In this document: positions 54,051-63,912 of the stretch, in pieces | Position numbering within the stretch: position 1 is the first letter of the stretch | Layout: each line of letters opens with the position of its first letter | Assembly: GCA_026003835.1 (NCBI GenBank) | Contig: BPHZ01000008.1 | Coordinates: forward strand, 109,673-173,672 | Source of the DNA: Herpetosiphonaceae bacterium | Lineage (GTDB): Bacteria > Chloroflexota > Chloroflexia > Chloroflexales > Herpetosiphonaceae | Direction: 5' to 3' | Length of the DNA stretch: 64,000 nt | The notes under the pieces: model-generated | What the model was told of the DNA's origin: nothing | Databases searched by the model: none | What the model saw: the letters and a program-made list of their open reading frames with translations, nothing else | Made by a program: the position numbers and the translations under genes

Positions 54051-54056
54051 ATTATA
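54051..54056 (-). promoter_or_regulatory. -10 element of the acyl-CoA dehydrogenase gene
   Basis: TATAAT on the minus strand, 47 bp upstream of the start; no clear -35. Confidence 0.35.
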
Positions 54057-54105
54057 CCACGCAGCCTGATGAACGCTCTCACTGCCGGCGCAGCTCATCC
54101 GCTCA

Positions 54106-55344
54106 CTACCGCAACGCATAGATATAGCCATCTTCGCTTGCGAAGAAGATAGCTCCATCGGCAACAGCGGGCGAGGCAGCGATAGGCTTCTCAGCCTTGA
54201 ACCTCCAGCGCTCCTCACCCGTTTGCGCATCGAAGGCGTAGAGGTAGGTGTCGTAGCTGCCGACATAGACCAGCCCATCGGCAACGGCGGGCGATGAAAG
54301 GATCTTGTCGCCGGTCTCGAAACGCCAGCGCTGCTGCCCGGTCGCCGCATCAAGCGCGTATAGCCCTCCGTCACCGCTGCCGATGTAGACGGTATCGCCG
54401 GTCACCGCAGGCGATGAGAAGATGCCCTCCCTGGTCTTAAAAGCCCAGCGCTGCTGTCCGGTTGCCGCATCAAGCGCGTAGACGACGCCATCGCTGCCGC
54501 CGATATAGAGGGTGCTATGAGCGATAGCCGGCGAGGAATAGAACATGGCATCACGTTCGAAGACCCAGCGTTGGCGGCCAGTTTGCGCATCAAGCGCATA
54601 CACATGGCCGCTGTAGAGGATCGTCGAGGTTTCTTCAAGGCGGTAGCTGCCGTCGGCAATATAGATCGATCCGCTGTCGACGGCCGGCGATGCGCTAACG
54701 GCGCCGGCTGCCTGGAAGACCCAACGCTGCCGGCCAGTTTGTACATCAAGAGCGTAGAGATGGCCCTCCTGCTTGCCGAAACCGCTGTTTTGCGAATCGG
54801 GCTGCTCGAAGGTCGCGCTGCCGGCATAGACAACGCCATCGACGACGACGGGCGAAGAAAAGACAATACCGGCTGTCTCGAAGGCCCATTTTCTCGATCC
54901 GTTGTGTGCGTCGAGCGCGTAGATCCGGCCATCCTCGCTACCAATGTAGACCGTTTCGCCCACGACCGCCGGCGAGGAGTTGATCCTGCCCGCCGCGCCA
55001 AACTCCCACAGTAACTCGCCGGTCTCTGCGTTCAGGGCGTAGAGATGCCCATCACCGCTGCCAGTGTAGACGACGCCGTTTGCAACTGCTGGAGAGGAGG
55101 CAACAGCGTCCTCGGTTTTGAACATCCATTTTAGCTCGTTGAGCAGCGCAACGCCTGTTGTTTGATAGATACCCGTGCGCTGCGGGCCGCCGCGAAACAT
55201 CGCCGCTGCCGGCGCTTGCGGCTGTTGCTCAAATACGGTTGCCGTCGGCGCCGCGTCGCTGTCTTGCGCGCAGGCAGAGAGCAGCAGAAGCAGGATGGCA
55301 AGCGTCGCCTGGAGCCTGTCCTTTGCTTCAGCGTACCGGATCAT
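54106..55344 (-). CDS. outer-surface beta-propeller lipoprotein (PQQ-like repeats), copy A
   Basis: 412 residues. A lipoprotein signal (LQATLAILLLLLSAC, Cys near 25) and a low-complexity linker lead into seven to eight repeats of the pattern VYIGS-DG-LYALDA-TG-RWxF-T-SSPAV-DG, the blade of a PQQ-like (BamB-like) propeller. The catalytic residues of PQQ dehydrogenases are not apparent, so a binding or scaffold role is likely. A close paralogue follows upstream on the same strand. Confidence 0.88.
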   Translation of the reverse strand: MIRYAEAKDRLQATLAILLLLLSACAQDSDAAPTATVFEQQPQAPAAAMFRGGPQRTGIYQTTGVALLNELKWMFKTEDAVASSPAVANGVVYTGSGDGHLYALNAETGELLWEFGAAGRINSSPAVVGETVYIGSEDGRIYALDAHNGSRKWAFETAGIVFSSPVVVDGVVYAGSATFEQPDSQNSGFGKQEGHLYALDVQTGRQRWVFQAAGAVSASPAVDSGSIYIADGSYRLEETSTILYSGHVYALDAQTGRQRWVFERDAMFYSSPAIAHSTLYIGGSDGVVYALDAATGQQRWAFKTREGIFSSPAVTGDTVYIGSGDGGLYALDAATGQQRWRFETGDKILSSPAVADGLVYVGSYDTYLYAFDAQTGEERWRFKAEKPIAASPAVADGAIFFASEDGYIYALR

Positions 55345-55407
55345 GTCCCCCTCCAGCTGTGAAAGCGATGATCCCGAGAGTGGTGAGAAACGCCGGGCTC
55401 TTGACGC

Positions 55408-56595
55408 TCAGCGTATAGCGTACATATGGCCGTCGCCACTGCCGATGTAGATCATTCCATCGAAAATAGCCGGCGAGGAGGCGACCGGACCGCCTAAGTC
55501 CAGGCTCCAACGCTCCTGGCCGGTGTCGACATCTAGCGCATAGAGGCGGCCGCTCAGGCTGCCGATGTAGACCAGCTTTCCAGCGACGGCCGGCGAGGAG
55601 ACGACGCCGATCTTGGGATCTTCTGCGCTCCCTAAAACGGCAACGCTATGCTCGTAGCCGGCGGCGCGGAATTTCCAGCGCTCTTCTCCAGCTGTCGCAT
55701 CAATGGCATAGAGACGACCGTTATCGCTGCCGATGTAGACGATCCCCTCCGCGACGGCCGGCGAGGACTGAATCCTGGTTCCGGTGCTAAAGACCCAGCG
55801 CAGATCGCCGGTTTGGGCATCCAGCGCATAGATGTTGCCGTCATAGCACCCTATATAAACGCTGCCGTCGACCACCGCAGGGGTCGAGGCGATACGATCT
55901 CGGGCTTGAAACTTCCACTGGATCTGGCCGGTCTCCATCTCCACAGCATAGAGGCGGCCATCGTGACTGCCGATGTAGATGATCCCGGCGTCGATAGCCG
56001 GCGATGAGGTAATTTTATCACCCGTCTGTAAGGTCCAATCGGGCTGGGCGGTCTTGATATTCAGTGCGTAGAGCTGGCCGTCAGTGCTGCCGATGTAGAG
56101 CATACCGTCGACGATGGCCGGGGAAGAGAGAATGCTGCCCTCGGTCTTGAATTTCCACTTGAGCTTGCCGGTGCTGGCATCGATAGCGTAGATGCGACCA
56201 TCGGTGCTGCCGATATAGACCGATTCATCGGCGACGGCAGGCGATGAGGAGATGGGGCCGTCGGTTTTGAACTGCCACCTGATCTTCCCCGATGCCGCGT
56301 CGATGGCATAAACTTGACGGTCATTGCTGCCAACATAGACGGTGCCGGCATGCACAACAGGGGAAGAATTGACCGCCTCGCCTGTCCTGAGTTTCCAGGC
56401 AACTCCGCCGATACCCTCAACTCCTCGTGTTGCATAGGTGCCACTGCGCCGCAAGCTGCCACGGAAGACTGGGGCCATCAGCTCTTCATGTTTTGAATCG
56501 TTGAGCAGAGGGAGATTTCCTTCGGCTGTACAGGCTGTCAGGAAGAGCAGACCGGCGCCGATCGCCACAATCAATCTGAGGTAGATGCGATCCAT
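55408..56595 (-). CDS. outer-surface beta-propeller lipoprotein (PQQ-like repeats), copy B
   Basis: 395 residues with the same layout as copy A: lipoprotein signal (GAGLLFLTAC, Cys near 22), short linker, then eight blades such as VYVGSNDRQVYAIDAASGKIRW and SSPAVADESVYIGSTDGRIY. It shares the start of the mature region (PVFRGSLRRSGTYATRGVEG) with copy A (FRGGPQRTGIYQTTGVALL), which shows tandem duplication. Only 63 bp separate the two genes, so they are probably co-transcribed. Confidence 0.88.
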   Translation of the reverse strand: MDRIYLRLIVAIGAGLLFLTACTAEGNLPLLNDSKHEELMAPVFRGSLRRSGTYATRGVEGIGGVAWKLRTGEAVNSSPVVHAGTVYVGSNDRQVYAIDAASGKIRWQFKTDGPISSSPAVADESVYIGSTDGRIYAIDASTGKLKWKFKTEGSILSSPAIVDGMLYIGSTDGQLYALNIKTAQPDWTLQTGDKITSSPAIDAGIIYIGSHDGRLYAVEMETGQIQWKFQARDRIASTPAVVDGSVYIGCYDGNIYALDAQTGDLRWVFSTGTRIQSSPAVAEGIVYIGSDNGRLYAIDATAGEERWKFRAAGYEHSVAVLGSAEDPKIGVVSSPAVAGKLVYIGSLSGRLYALDVDTGQERWSLDLGGPVASSPAIFDGMIYIGSGDGHMYAIR

Positions 56596-56682
56596 CGCGA
56601 ACCTCCTTGTTCGTTGTATCGTAGAATAGCGTTCGCTGTCGCGCTGCTTTTTGTAGATCCGTTTGAAAGGGATTGATCATAG

Positions 56683-56688
56683 TATAAT
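56683..56688 (+). promoter_or_regulatory. -10 element upstream of the secreted dehydrogenase
   Basis: TATAAT about 68 bp before the start codon; the -35 is weak. The beta-propeller genes diverge from here. Confidence 0.4.
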
Positions 56689-56755
56689 CAAAACGAACCT
56701 TTTTAAGCCATGTTCCGGTCTCTTCTGCCGGCCGGAACGGCCGGGAGGAGCCATA

Positions 56756-58513
56756 ATGACGCTTCAACGATACCTGACATTCTTGTTGTGCGGCCTGGTG
56801 TTGCTACTTGCCGCCGCGAGCAGCCCGGCCGCAGCCAGAACCTTTCCTGAAACCGGCTATAGCCTGGATGGGCCTTTTCTCCAATTCTGGGAGGAGCAGG
56901 GGGGCCTGATGGTGTTTGGCCTGCCAATCAGTGAGCAGCGCCAGGAACGCACCGTAGAGGGCATCTTTGAGGTGCAATGGTTCGAGCGCGAGCGATTCGA
57001 GTGGCATCCTGAGAATACTCCGCCCTATGATGTGCTGTTAGGCCGCTTGGGCGATGAGGCGCTGCGGCAATCGGGGCGGGATTGGCGCAGGTTTGCTGAG
57101 GGGCAACCGAAAGCGGGCTGCGAGTATTTTGAGGTCACTCGCCACACGCTCTGCGAGCCGTTTCTGAGCTACTGGCGCAGCTATGGACTGGAGTTCGACG
57201 GGCAGCAGGGAAAGAGTTTCGCGGAAAGTCTGGCGCTTTTTGGCTACCCGCTTTCAGAGCCGGCAATGGAGACCAACTCAAGCGGCCATACGGTGCTGAC
57301 GCAGTGGTTCGAGCGCGCTCGCTTTGAGTATCACCCCGCCAATCCTGATCCGCACAAGGTGCTGCTTGGCCGCCTCGGCGTGGAGGTCTTCGCGCCAGGC
57401 CGTGTCAATCCTGATCCGCAGGCCGGCCTCTTGCCGCAGTACCATCCCGTGCAGCGCCAGAGATGGCCGGCGGCGCTGGAGGTGCCTGAGGGCTTTACTG
57501 TTGAGGAAGTTGCCTCGGGCTTGACCACTCCGCGCTTTATGGCGCTTGATAGCGATGGTAGCCTGGTCTATGGCTCGCATACGACAGGCACAGTTGTCCG
57601 CCTGCGCGATGGTGATGGGGATGGCCGCTACGAAGGAAAACAGACGATCGCCGGAGGATTATCCTTCGTCCACAGCGTCGCCTTTGTCGACGGCCAGCTC
57701 TACGCCGCCTCTGAATATCAGGTTGTCCGGCTGAGCGATTTCGGCCCCGACGGACAGGCCCGGCGCGTCGATGTCATCGTCGATAACCTGCCACAGGGCT
57801 CGCGTGACCTCTACGGCCATCGCACCCGCACAATTCTGCAAGGGCCGGATGGCAAGCTTTACATCAGCGTTGGATCGTCCTGCGATGTGTGCGAAGAGAC
57901 AACGCCGCTGCGTGCGGCGGTGTTGCGGGTTAATCCCGATGGTAGCGGCCTGGAGGTTTTCGCCAGCGGGCTGCGTAATACGGTTGGGCTGGCCTTCAGG
58001 CCCTTCACCAGCGAGCTGTGGGGCGTCGATATGGGTCGCAACAATCTCGGCCCGGATCTTCCGCCGGAAGAGCTAAACCTAATCCAGCAGGGCAGGCATT
58101 ACGGCTGGCCCTACTGCTACGGTGATCGCCAGCCAAACCCGGAGTATAACGATCCCGCCCGCTGCGCCGGCAGCGAAGCACCGCGCTATCTGTTTCCGGC
58201 CCACTGGGCGCCATTGGGCATCGCCTTCTACGACCAGGTCGCGTTTCCCGCCACCTATCAGGGCGATGCGCTGATCGCCTTCCACGGCTCTGCGCCTGAC
58301 CAAATGAGCGATCGTACCGGCTACAACGTTGTGCGTGTGCGTTTCAAGAATGGGCAGCCGGTCGCCCACGAGGATCTACTACGGGGCTTTGTGGCCGGCG
58401 ATGGAAGCGTGTGGGGGCGACCTGCGGGTGTGCTGGTAGCGCCCGACGGCAGCGTGCTGGTCAGCGACGACTACGGCGGTCGCATCTTCCGCATCCGCTA
58501 CGTTGGCTACTAG
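56756..58513 (+). CDS. secreted glucose/sorbosone dehydrogenase-like beta-propeller with N-terminal repeat module
   Basis: 585 residues. A cleavable signal peptide (residues 1-26, ending SSPAAARTF) precedes two copies of an approx. 80-residue module (GLPISE...WFERERFEWHPE and GYPLSE...WFERARFEYHPA; about 30-215). The propeller of the COG2133 family follows: GFTVEEVASGLTTPRFMALDSDG, HRTRTILQGPDGKLYISVGSSCDVC, ASGLRNTVGLAFRPFTSELW and HYGWPYCYGD. Related proteins use PQQ to oxidise sugars; the cofactor residues are only partly recognisable here. ATG at 56756 after GGGAGGAG. Confidence 0.85.
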   Translation: MTLQRYLTFLLCGLVLLLAAASSPAAARTFPETGYSLDGPFLQFWEEQGGLMVFGLPISEQRQERTVEGIFEVQWFERERFEWHPENTPPYDVLLGRLGDEALRQSGRDWRRFAEGQPKAGCEYFEVTRHTLCEPFLSYWRSYGLEFDGQQGKSFAESLALFGYPLSEPAMETNSSGHTVLTQWFERARFEYHPANPDPHKVLLGRLGVEVFAPGRVNPDPQAGLLPQYHPVQRQRWPAALEVPEGFTVEEVASGLTTPRFMALDSDGSLVYGSHTTGTVVRLRDGDGDGRYEGKQTIAGGLSFVHSVAFVDGQLYAASEYQVVRLSDFGPDGQARRVDVIVDNLPQGSRDLYGHRTRTILQGPDGKLYISVGSSCDVCEETTPLRAAVLRVNPDGSGLEVFASGLRNTVGLAFRPFTSELWGVDMGRNNLGPDLPPEELNLIQQGRHYGWPYCYGDRQPNPEYNDPARCAGSEAPRYLFPAHWAPLGIAFYDQVAFPATYQGDALIAFHGSAPDQMSDRTGYNVVRVRFKNGQPVAHEDLLRGFVAGDGSVWGRPAGVLVAPDGSVLVSDDYGGRIFRIRYVGY

Positions 58514-58573
58514 CGCGCTGCAAGGCCGGGGGCGCACCTCTTCTCGTTTCCAGCCTGAAGGACTATACAACAG

Positions 58574-59612
58574 CTATTTACTCCAGCGACGATGGATTTC
58601 CAGCAGGTCGGAGAGCAGGGCAAAACCTGTCGGGCGACCGCCTGCGCCCAGACCGATAAGCGTCACGGGGCCGAGGAGATCGGTGCTGTAGGTGATGGCG
58701 TTGGTGGTGCCGGAGACGAAAGCGAGCGGGTGCGATATCGGAAGGCGCTCAGGGCGCACACTAGCGCGCATCCGCTTGCCCTCGCGGCGCAGGCGGCCGA
58801 TCAGCTTCCAGCGCTCGCCGGCCGCTAGTGCTCTGGCGATATCCTCAGGCGTGAGCCGGGTAATGCCCTGCCGCTCCACATCACCGGGACGTAGCTCCGC
58901 TCCGAACAATACATTCGCCAGGATAGCGACCTTTGCAGCAGCGTCATAGCCCTCGACATCGCCGACTGGATCGGCTTCCGCGTAGCCCAGCCGCTGGGCC
59001 TCAAGCAGCGCATCCTCGTAGGCCCTCCCCGCCTCCATGGCTGTAAGGATAAAATTGGTGGTGCCGTTAAGGATGCCGAGGATCTCGTCGATGACGCAGC
59101 CGGCCAGGGCGCTCCACCCGAGGCGCAGCGCTGGTGTACCGGCCATAACGGTGCCCTCGAAGCCGAGGAAGCGGTCTTGTTCCGTCGCCAGCCGCGTCAG
59201 CTCATGGTAGTGAAGCGCAATCGGCCCCTTGTTGGCGGGTAACGACATGGAGACCCCGCTGAAGCGCGCGGCGCAGATAGGTCGTCGCCGGCTCAGCGTC
59301 CTCCAGATTGGTCCAGGTCGTTTCCACGACGATATCCGCCTGGGCCTCCTCGATCACACGCAGGGCATCCCAGTCGCAGGCGAACGGCAGCGAGCGCAAG
59401 CCGCTCTGGGTGCCGGCAGCGCCCAGCAGGAGCGCGGGGGCGATCCCGTGTGGATCGGAGACGCAGCCCCTGCCGGCCGTCGATACGGCGGTGATGACAA
59501 ACCGCGCGCCATAGTGCTGGGCCAGCGTATCCCCTTTGTCGCGCAGGATTTCTGCCAGGCCGCGGCCAACGGTGCCGAAGCCGATCAGCGCCAGGCGGTA
59601 GGTCGTGATCAT
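58574..59612 (-). pseudogene. hom: homoserine dehydrogenase, one frameshift
   Basis: Two frames make up one enzyme. The NAD domain (start 59612, LIGFGTVGRGLAEIL) runs to HVVT; the catalytic domain continues ANKGPIALHYHEL..., including GILNGTTNFILTAM, and EAQRLGYAEADPVGDVEGYDAAAK with the conserved Lys. At about 59238 the base run ACCCGCC needs one base less to give VVTANKGP, a universally conserved stretch of this enzyme. With that repair the protein has about 345 residues and no ACT domain. It makes homoserine from aspartate semialdehyde for Thr and Met. Either a sequencing error or a recent loss. Confidence 0.9.
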
Positions 59613-59646
59613 AGAACGCTCCTATGCCTATACAAAGGGCCTGGAA

Positions 59647-60258
59647 TTAAGCTGGTTGAGCCTCGATGCTCAGCAAGTAGCCGCCGAGGCTGGGCCTGGC
59701 AGCGGTAATACGCAGCCCGGCGGCGGCGACATGAGTGGCGGTGTTGCGGTTCTGATGACAGCCATGCCGGCGTACTGAGTAGGGTGTGATCAGATCCTGC
59801 AACTTGCCGATCACTGGTTTGTTGACGCGAACATGCTCCAGCAGCAAGATGGTGCCGTCCGCTCTACAGACGCGCCGCATCTCGCCAAAGGCCGCCACCG
59901 GGTCGGGGAACGTGCAGCCCGCCAGCATGCTGACAACCGTATCAAACGAGCTATCGGGGAATGGGAGGCGTTCGGCGTCGCCTACCACTGGCGTGAAGGG
60001 CTGTTGTAAGGAGTTCGCTTGTTCGACAGCCAGCCTCAACATCTCCGGCGAGGCATCCAGCCCGACGATGTCACAGCCGGGCGGATAGTGTTCCAGACTC
60101 AGCCCCGTGCCGACGGCAACCTCCAGCACGTGTCCTCTGGCGTTGCGTAAAAGCCTCCAGCGCAGCTTGCCCATCAGCACACGCTCCTGGAGGCGCATCA
60201 ATCGATCATACGATACGGCTGATTCTGCGTAGATCCTGCGAATCTCCCTCAGTTCCAT
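59647..60258 (-). CDS. class I SAM-dependent methyltransferase (UbiE-like)
   Basis: 203 residues. The SAM site is VLEVAVGTGLSLEHYPPGCDIVGLDASPEML (motifs I and II), with GDAERLPFPDSSFDTVVSMLAGC (motif post I/IV). The C-terminal third (LQDLITPYSVRRHGCHQNRNTATHVAAAG) resembles UbiE-type methylases. Start at 60258 with GGAGCGA upstream; the frame begins six codons earlier without a good site. The substrate is unknown. It lies between the homoserine dehydrogenase and DUF62 genes on the same strand. Confidence 0.87.
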   Translation of the reverse strand: MELREIRRIYAESAVSYDRLMRLQERVLMGKLRWRLLRNARGHVLEVAVGTGLSLEHYPPGCDIVGLDASPEMLRLAVEQANSLQQPFTPVVGDAERLPFPDSSFDTVVSMLAGCTFPDPVAAFGEMRRVCRADGTILLLEHVRVNKPVIGKLQDLITPYSVRRHGCHQNRNTATHVAAAGLRITAARPSLGGYLLSIEAQPA

Positions 60259-60275
60259 CGCTTCGCTCCTTAGCA

Positions 60276-61088
60276 CTAGGATCGAATGCGGAGCGTATCA
60301 CCTGTACCGACACCCAGCATCTGCGCCGCGTGGCCATTGCGAACCGCGAGCTCCAGGTAGCCGCCGCTGCCGATCAGCGCCATGGGCGAGCCAACCGGGC
60401 CGTCAGAGTAGGTGCGATAGAGTCCGGAGATCTGTTGATCGAGGATGAAGACGGACAAGCGCTCCCCAACGCCGGCAGCGCGCAGATCGTCGAGCGTTAC
60501 ATTTGTGATGCAGTTGCCAAATCGATCGACATGGATAATCCGGGCTATCAGATCGCCGGAGGGTTGAATGCTGGGGCAGACCTTATCGTTGAGCACGATC
60601 TGGTCGATTTGGGGCCCAAATTCATTGATGCTGACCCCTGAGGCCAGGTGGGCCGCAACTGGGGCGAAGATATCCCGCCCATGAAAGGTTGCGCTGACCA
60701 ACGGGCGCCAGAAACGCGGCTCGGTCAGCTCCACCGCAGTTATCCGATCGCGGCCCCAGCGCTCGACGGCGTCGTACCAGATCAGCGAGAGTACGCCGTT
60801 ATCCGGGGCGACGAAGGCGGCCTCAGGCGTTGCTACAGCGATAGCCCGGCGCTTACTGCCTACTCCAGGATCAACCACAATTAAATGGACCGTTCCCTGT
60901 GGAAAGTAGCCATAGCCAATCTGTAGCAGGTAAGCCGCCTGCATAATATTCTGCGGTGCGATCTCATGGCTGTAATCGACAAGGCGGACGTGTGGCAAGA
61001 TCGAAAGGATCACGCCTTTCATGATCGCAACGTAGCTATCCTGAGTACCAAAATCAGTCGTCAGTGTTATTAATCCGTTTGGTTGCAT
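60276..61088 (-). CDS. SAM hydroxide adenosyltransferase (DUF62)
   Basis: 270 residues, related to SAM-dependent chlorinase/fluorinase but of the hydrolytic type common in bacteria and archaea. TLTTDFGTQDSYVAIMKGVIL starts the N-terminal domain with the SAM-binding Asp. HLIVVDPGVGSKRRAIA, FVAPDNGVLS and SATFHGRDIFAPVAAHLASG follow, with the His/Arg/Asp of the hydroxide site. The C-terminal beta barrel starts near ARIIHVDRFGNCITNV. The ATG at 61088 begins the homology. It may detoxify SAM or regulate its level (family knowledge). Confidence 0.92.
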   Translation of the reverse strand: MQPNGLITLTTDFGTQDSYVAIMKGVILSILPHVRLVDYSHEIAPQNIMQAAYLLQIGYGYFPQGTVHLIVVDPGVGSKRRAIAVATPEAAFVAPDNGVLSLIWYDAVERWGRDRITAVELTEPRFWRPLVSATFHGRDIFAPVAAHLASGVSINEFGPQIDQIVLNDKVCPSIQPSGDLIARIIHVDRFGNCITNVTLDDLRAAGVGERLSVFILDQQISGLYRTYSDGPVGSPMALIGSGGYLELAVRNGHAAQMLGVGTGDTLRIRS

Positions 61089-61137
61089 ATGCGTTTGTAC
61101 TCTCTCTGGCCTCTGATTGAAACTTGACACCACGATA

Positions 61138-61162
61138 CGCATCCTTTCTTGGGAAGGATGCG
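61138..61162 (-). terminator. short hairpin upstream of the DUF62 gene
   Basis: A 9-bp perfect stem (61138-61146 with 61154-61162) and a 7-nt loop. It lies 50 bp before the DUF62 start; it could be part of its leader or a second terminator of the upstream gene. Confidence 0.35.
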
Positions 61163-61208
61163 CTGGTTGAGGCAGAATGATTATTTCCTCACCGGAGCAT
61201 AAACTAGG

Positions 61209-61233
61209 GCAGAGACAGGAACCTGTCCTGCCG
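61209..61233 (-). terminator. terminator of the dynamin-like gene
   Basis: Stem GGCAG-GACAGG (61209-61220, one bulged base) with CCTGTC-CTGCC (61223-61233). On the minus strand TAGTTTATG follows. It lies 65 bp beyond the stop at 61298. Confidence 0.5.
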
Positions 61234-61297
61234 TGACCGGCTGTGGCTAGTATACCATACTGTGAGGTTGGAAGACGCCGAAGGCATGTGGACGGGC

Positions 61298-63057
61298 CTA
61301 GCCCTCGATCTCGGCCTTAAGTCGCTGCAACGCATCTTCGACGGTAACCAGCTCGGCCTGTACTTCAGTGAGCTGTTCCTGCTGGAGCTTGACGAACCGG
61401 CGATATGGGGCGATAGCTTCGTTGATGCGCTCCGTGGACTGGGCGATCTCATTATTGACCTGGCGGGTGAGCGCGCGGACAAGCTGAGCCCGCAGATCGC
61501 TGATCTTTTTATGGAAATCGCGCTTCACCTGTCGGCGCTTGGCGGGAATGATGTACAATCCGCCGGCGGCAAGCAGCGTTCCAGCCAGAATGCCGGTGAA
61601 ATCCAGCAACGCTACATGGGTGAGGACAACTAATGCACCCAGGCCCACGGCGCCGGCCTCCGCCAGCGCTGTTGTGGCGAAGGTGCTGCGCACCTCGTCA
61701 GCCAGCTCACGCGCCTCCTCCTGATGGTTGTAGCTGGTGATGACGTCTTCGCGAGGTGCGGCCAATCGAATCGAGCAGCGCCTGGCGATTGTAGTTGAAG
61801 GTATAACCTACCTCGCCGATAATCTCCTCGCGGTGGCGGGCGATCTGCCGGCGATCGATATAGCTGTTGATATCCTGCCAAAGCTTGAGATTACGCTCGA
61901 CGATCCAGTCGATGATACGAACAACCTCTTGCTCAATGCGCTGTGGTGTATCGGCAACCACATGCTCCTCAAACTCAGCGCGGATGGCATCGCTTTTCAC
62001 AAGGCTCCTGATACGCCTCAGCCGCACAGTATCGTCAAAGAAGGCCATACCGCGCGCCTCCATCTCCTGCAAGAGTATCTCCAGGCTGGCAAGCCGCGGC
62101 TGGAAATCGCGCAGCATTTCCTCGTGAAAGATCCGCAACTGCTGATCGATATTTTCAATCGTCGCAATATCGCCGGCCAACAGCTTAAGGCGCTTATTAG
62201 GCTTCCTCTTTGTAGATCGAGGCCAGACGTAGGCCCCACATTCAGCGGGGACAGCAACTTGAGCCGTACGCGCTCCTCCTGATCCAGAGTCTCAAGCAGA
62301 TAGCGCTCGACAGCTTCAAAGCCACTCTCATGCCAGAGTTGCTCATCTCCGCTTTCGCGCGACGCCAGCGCTTTACGCGCAGAGACAGGGAAGATCTCCG
62401 GGGGTTTGGCCGAGCAGCGCCTGGGCATTCTGGCGGACGAAGTCAATGACCTCCTGGACATCCTGCGGTGTGGAGAGAATATCAATCTTGTTGATAACCA
62501 TGACAATCTTTTTGCCCCACTGCCGGATGTGCTCCAGGAAGCCGCGCTCGCTCTCAGTAAAAGGGCGATCGGCCGATGTCACGAAAAGGACTAGATCGCA
62601 GCGCGGGATGAACTCGCGGGTCAGCTCCTCATGGCGTCTGATGATCGCGTTGGTGCCGGGCGTATCGACGATATTCATCTCGCGCAGCAGGGCTGACGGA
62701 TAGACGCGCTCCAGCAGATACGCCTCCTGGAGCTCCTCGCCGGGCTCAGGGCCATAGCGCAGCACGTTGATGCGGTCGGTCGTCGGCGTAACGCCTTCGG
62801 GCAGCACACGTTCGCCGAGCAGCGCGTTGATAAAGCTCGACTTGCCGGAATTAAACTCCCCCGGCGACAACCAGTAAAAAGAAGCCGGTGAGCTGCTCAC
62901 GCGCCTCCTGAAAGCGTTTGAGATCGTCTGGCGAGACATCCGGCCCGAAATGCTCCAGCGACCGCGCCAGCCGGCTCAGCAGCTCTTGCTCGCGCGCGCG
63001 AAGCTCCGCCTCGCGGTCCGATAAAATTCGCTTGCGTCCAAGAATACGCCCGATCAC
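61298..63057 (-). pseudogene. dynamin-like GTPase, five single-base frameshifts
   Basis: Joined from five main frames, the protein is about 585 residues. GTPase domain: G1 GEFNSGKSS, Thr of G2 in GVTPTTDRINV, G3 VDTPGTN, G4 NKID. A long helical stalk follows, with a hydrophobic segment (LAEAGAVGLGALVVLTHVALLDF) near the C-terminus that probably inserts in the membrane, and a final coiled coil (KLQQEQLTEVQAELVTVEDAL). This is the bacterial dynamin-like protein layout. Each break is repaired by deleting one base: about 62864 (G run), 62400 (C run), about 62233 and 62198 (two breaks), 61760. A functional gene with sequence errors is more likely than slow decay, because the coding is conserved in every segment. 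GTG start at 63057 after GGAGG. Confidence 0.85.
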
Positions 63058-63206
63058 GGCTCCTCCAGTTCATGATGCTCTATCAGCTGTTAGTTGCTGG
63101 CAATGACGCCAAACCTGTTTCCGTTGTTGCACCAGGCGCAATAAACTAAAGCTATGCTGTTGGTCGTTATGTGGAAATACACTGCTTGCAAGCTAACAGT
63201 CAACTA

Positions 63207-63887
63207 TTACTCTTGCACATCCGATGCCAGAAGTTGATCGCCTCCTGGAGATACGCTGCCGAGGCGCCGTTCGAAGGCAGCGAGCGACCGCGCCAGCCGG
63301 TCCTGACGGATGGCGGTCGTGAGATCGCCGCGAGTTCGCTCAAGCACAGCGCGTAGAGCATCGGTCGTGCGCCGCAGGCCTCCAGTAACAGCCTCGGGAT
63401 AGTCGACTGTGATCAACAGGCTGTAGACCTCATCCATAATTGCGAGCAGCTCTTCACAGCGGTCGGTGAGCCCACGGCGCAGCCTGTCGAGGATGTAGCG
63501 GCGGAGCTCACTAGCGGCCTCTGCCATCCCGTTCAAGTATGCTGCCGGCTCGACCTGCAGTTCAGCCGCTGAAGGTGGTTGATCGCCATGGATGAAGGCA
63601 TAGACCAGGCGTGCCCTCGGCGTACTCCTTTAAACGCATCCTGCGTATAGCCGGCGATAAGAATACCTGGCTGATCCGCCAGGCGCTCGCGCAGCTCGGC
63701 GGCGGTTGCCGCGGCCTCATCCAGGAGAACCACACGCCTCACCGAAATCATTCCGCTGAATAGCGCGAATAGTATTTGCCGACTGCCGGATCAGAGTCCG
63801 CGAGGTTGTGATAGCTATCTCGCGAGCCCTGTGAACAGTATCCATCGTCGCGGCAGCCTCTGCAATCGCCTGTTCGATTGTAGGCAT
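63207..63887 (-). pseudogene. translin-family (COG2178-like) protein, three single-base frameshifts
   Basis: Frames join to a helical protein of about 225 residues. The start (63887, after AAGGAGGCGTT) gives MPTIEQAIAEAAATMDTVHR... The C-terminal half, MAEAASELRRYILDRLRRG ... MDEVYSLLITVDYPEAVTGGLRRTTDALRAVLERTRGDLTTA, is the translin signature (Glu-Leu-Arg-Arg, DYP, and the LRRxxDxxRxxxERTRGDLT helix). Breaks are near 63737 (extra T), about 63631 (run of three A) and 63614 (extra C in a CC). Translins bind single-stranded RNA or DNA, and some bacterial and archaeal members exist. It lies directly upstream of the dynamin-like gene, both on the minus strand. Confidence 0.82.
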
Positions 63888-63912
63888 AACGCCTCCTTAT
63901 GCCCTTTTGCTG

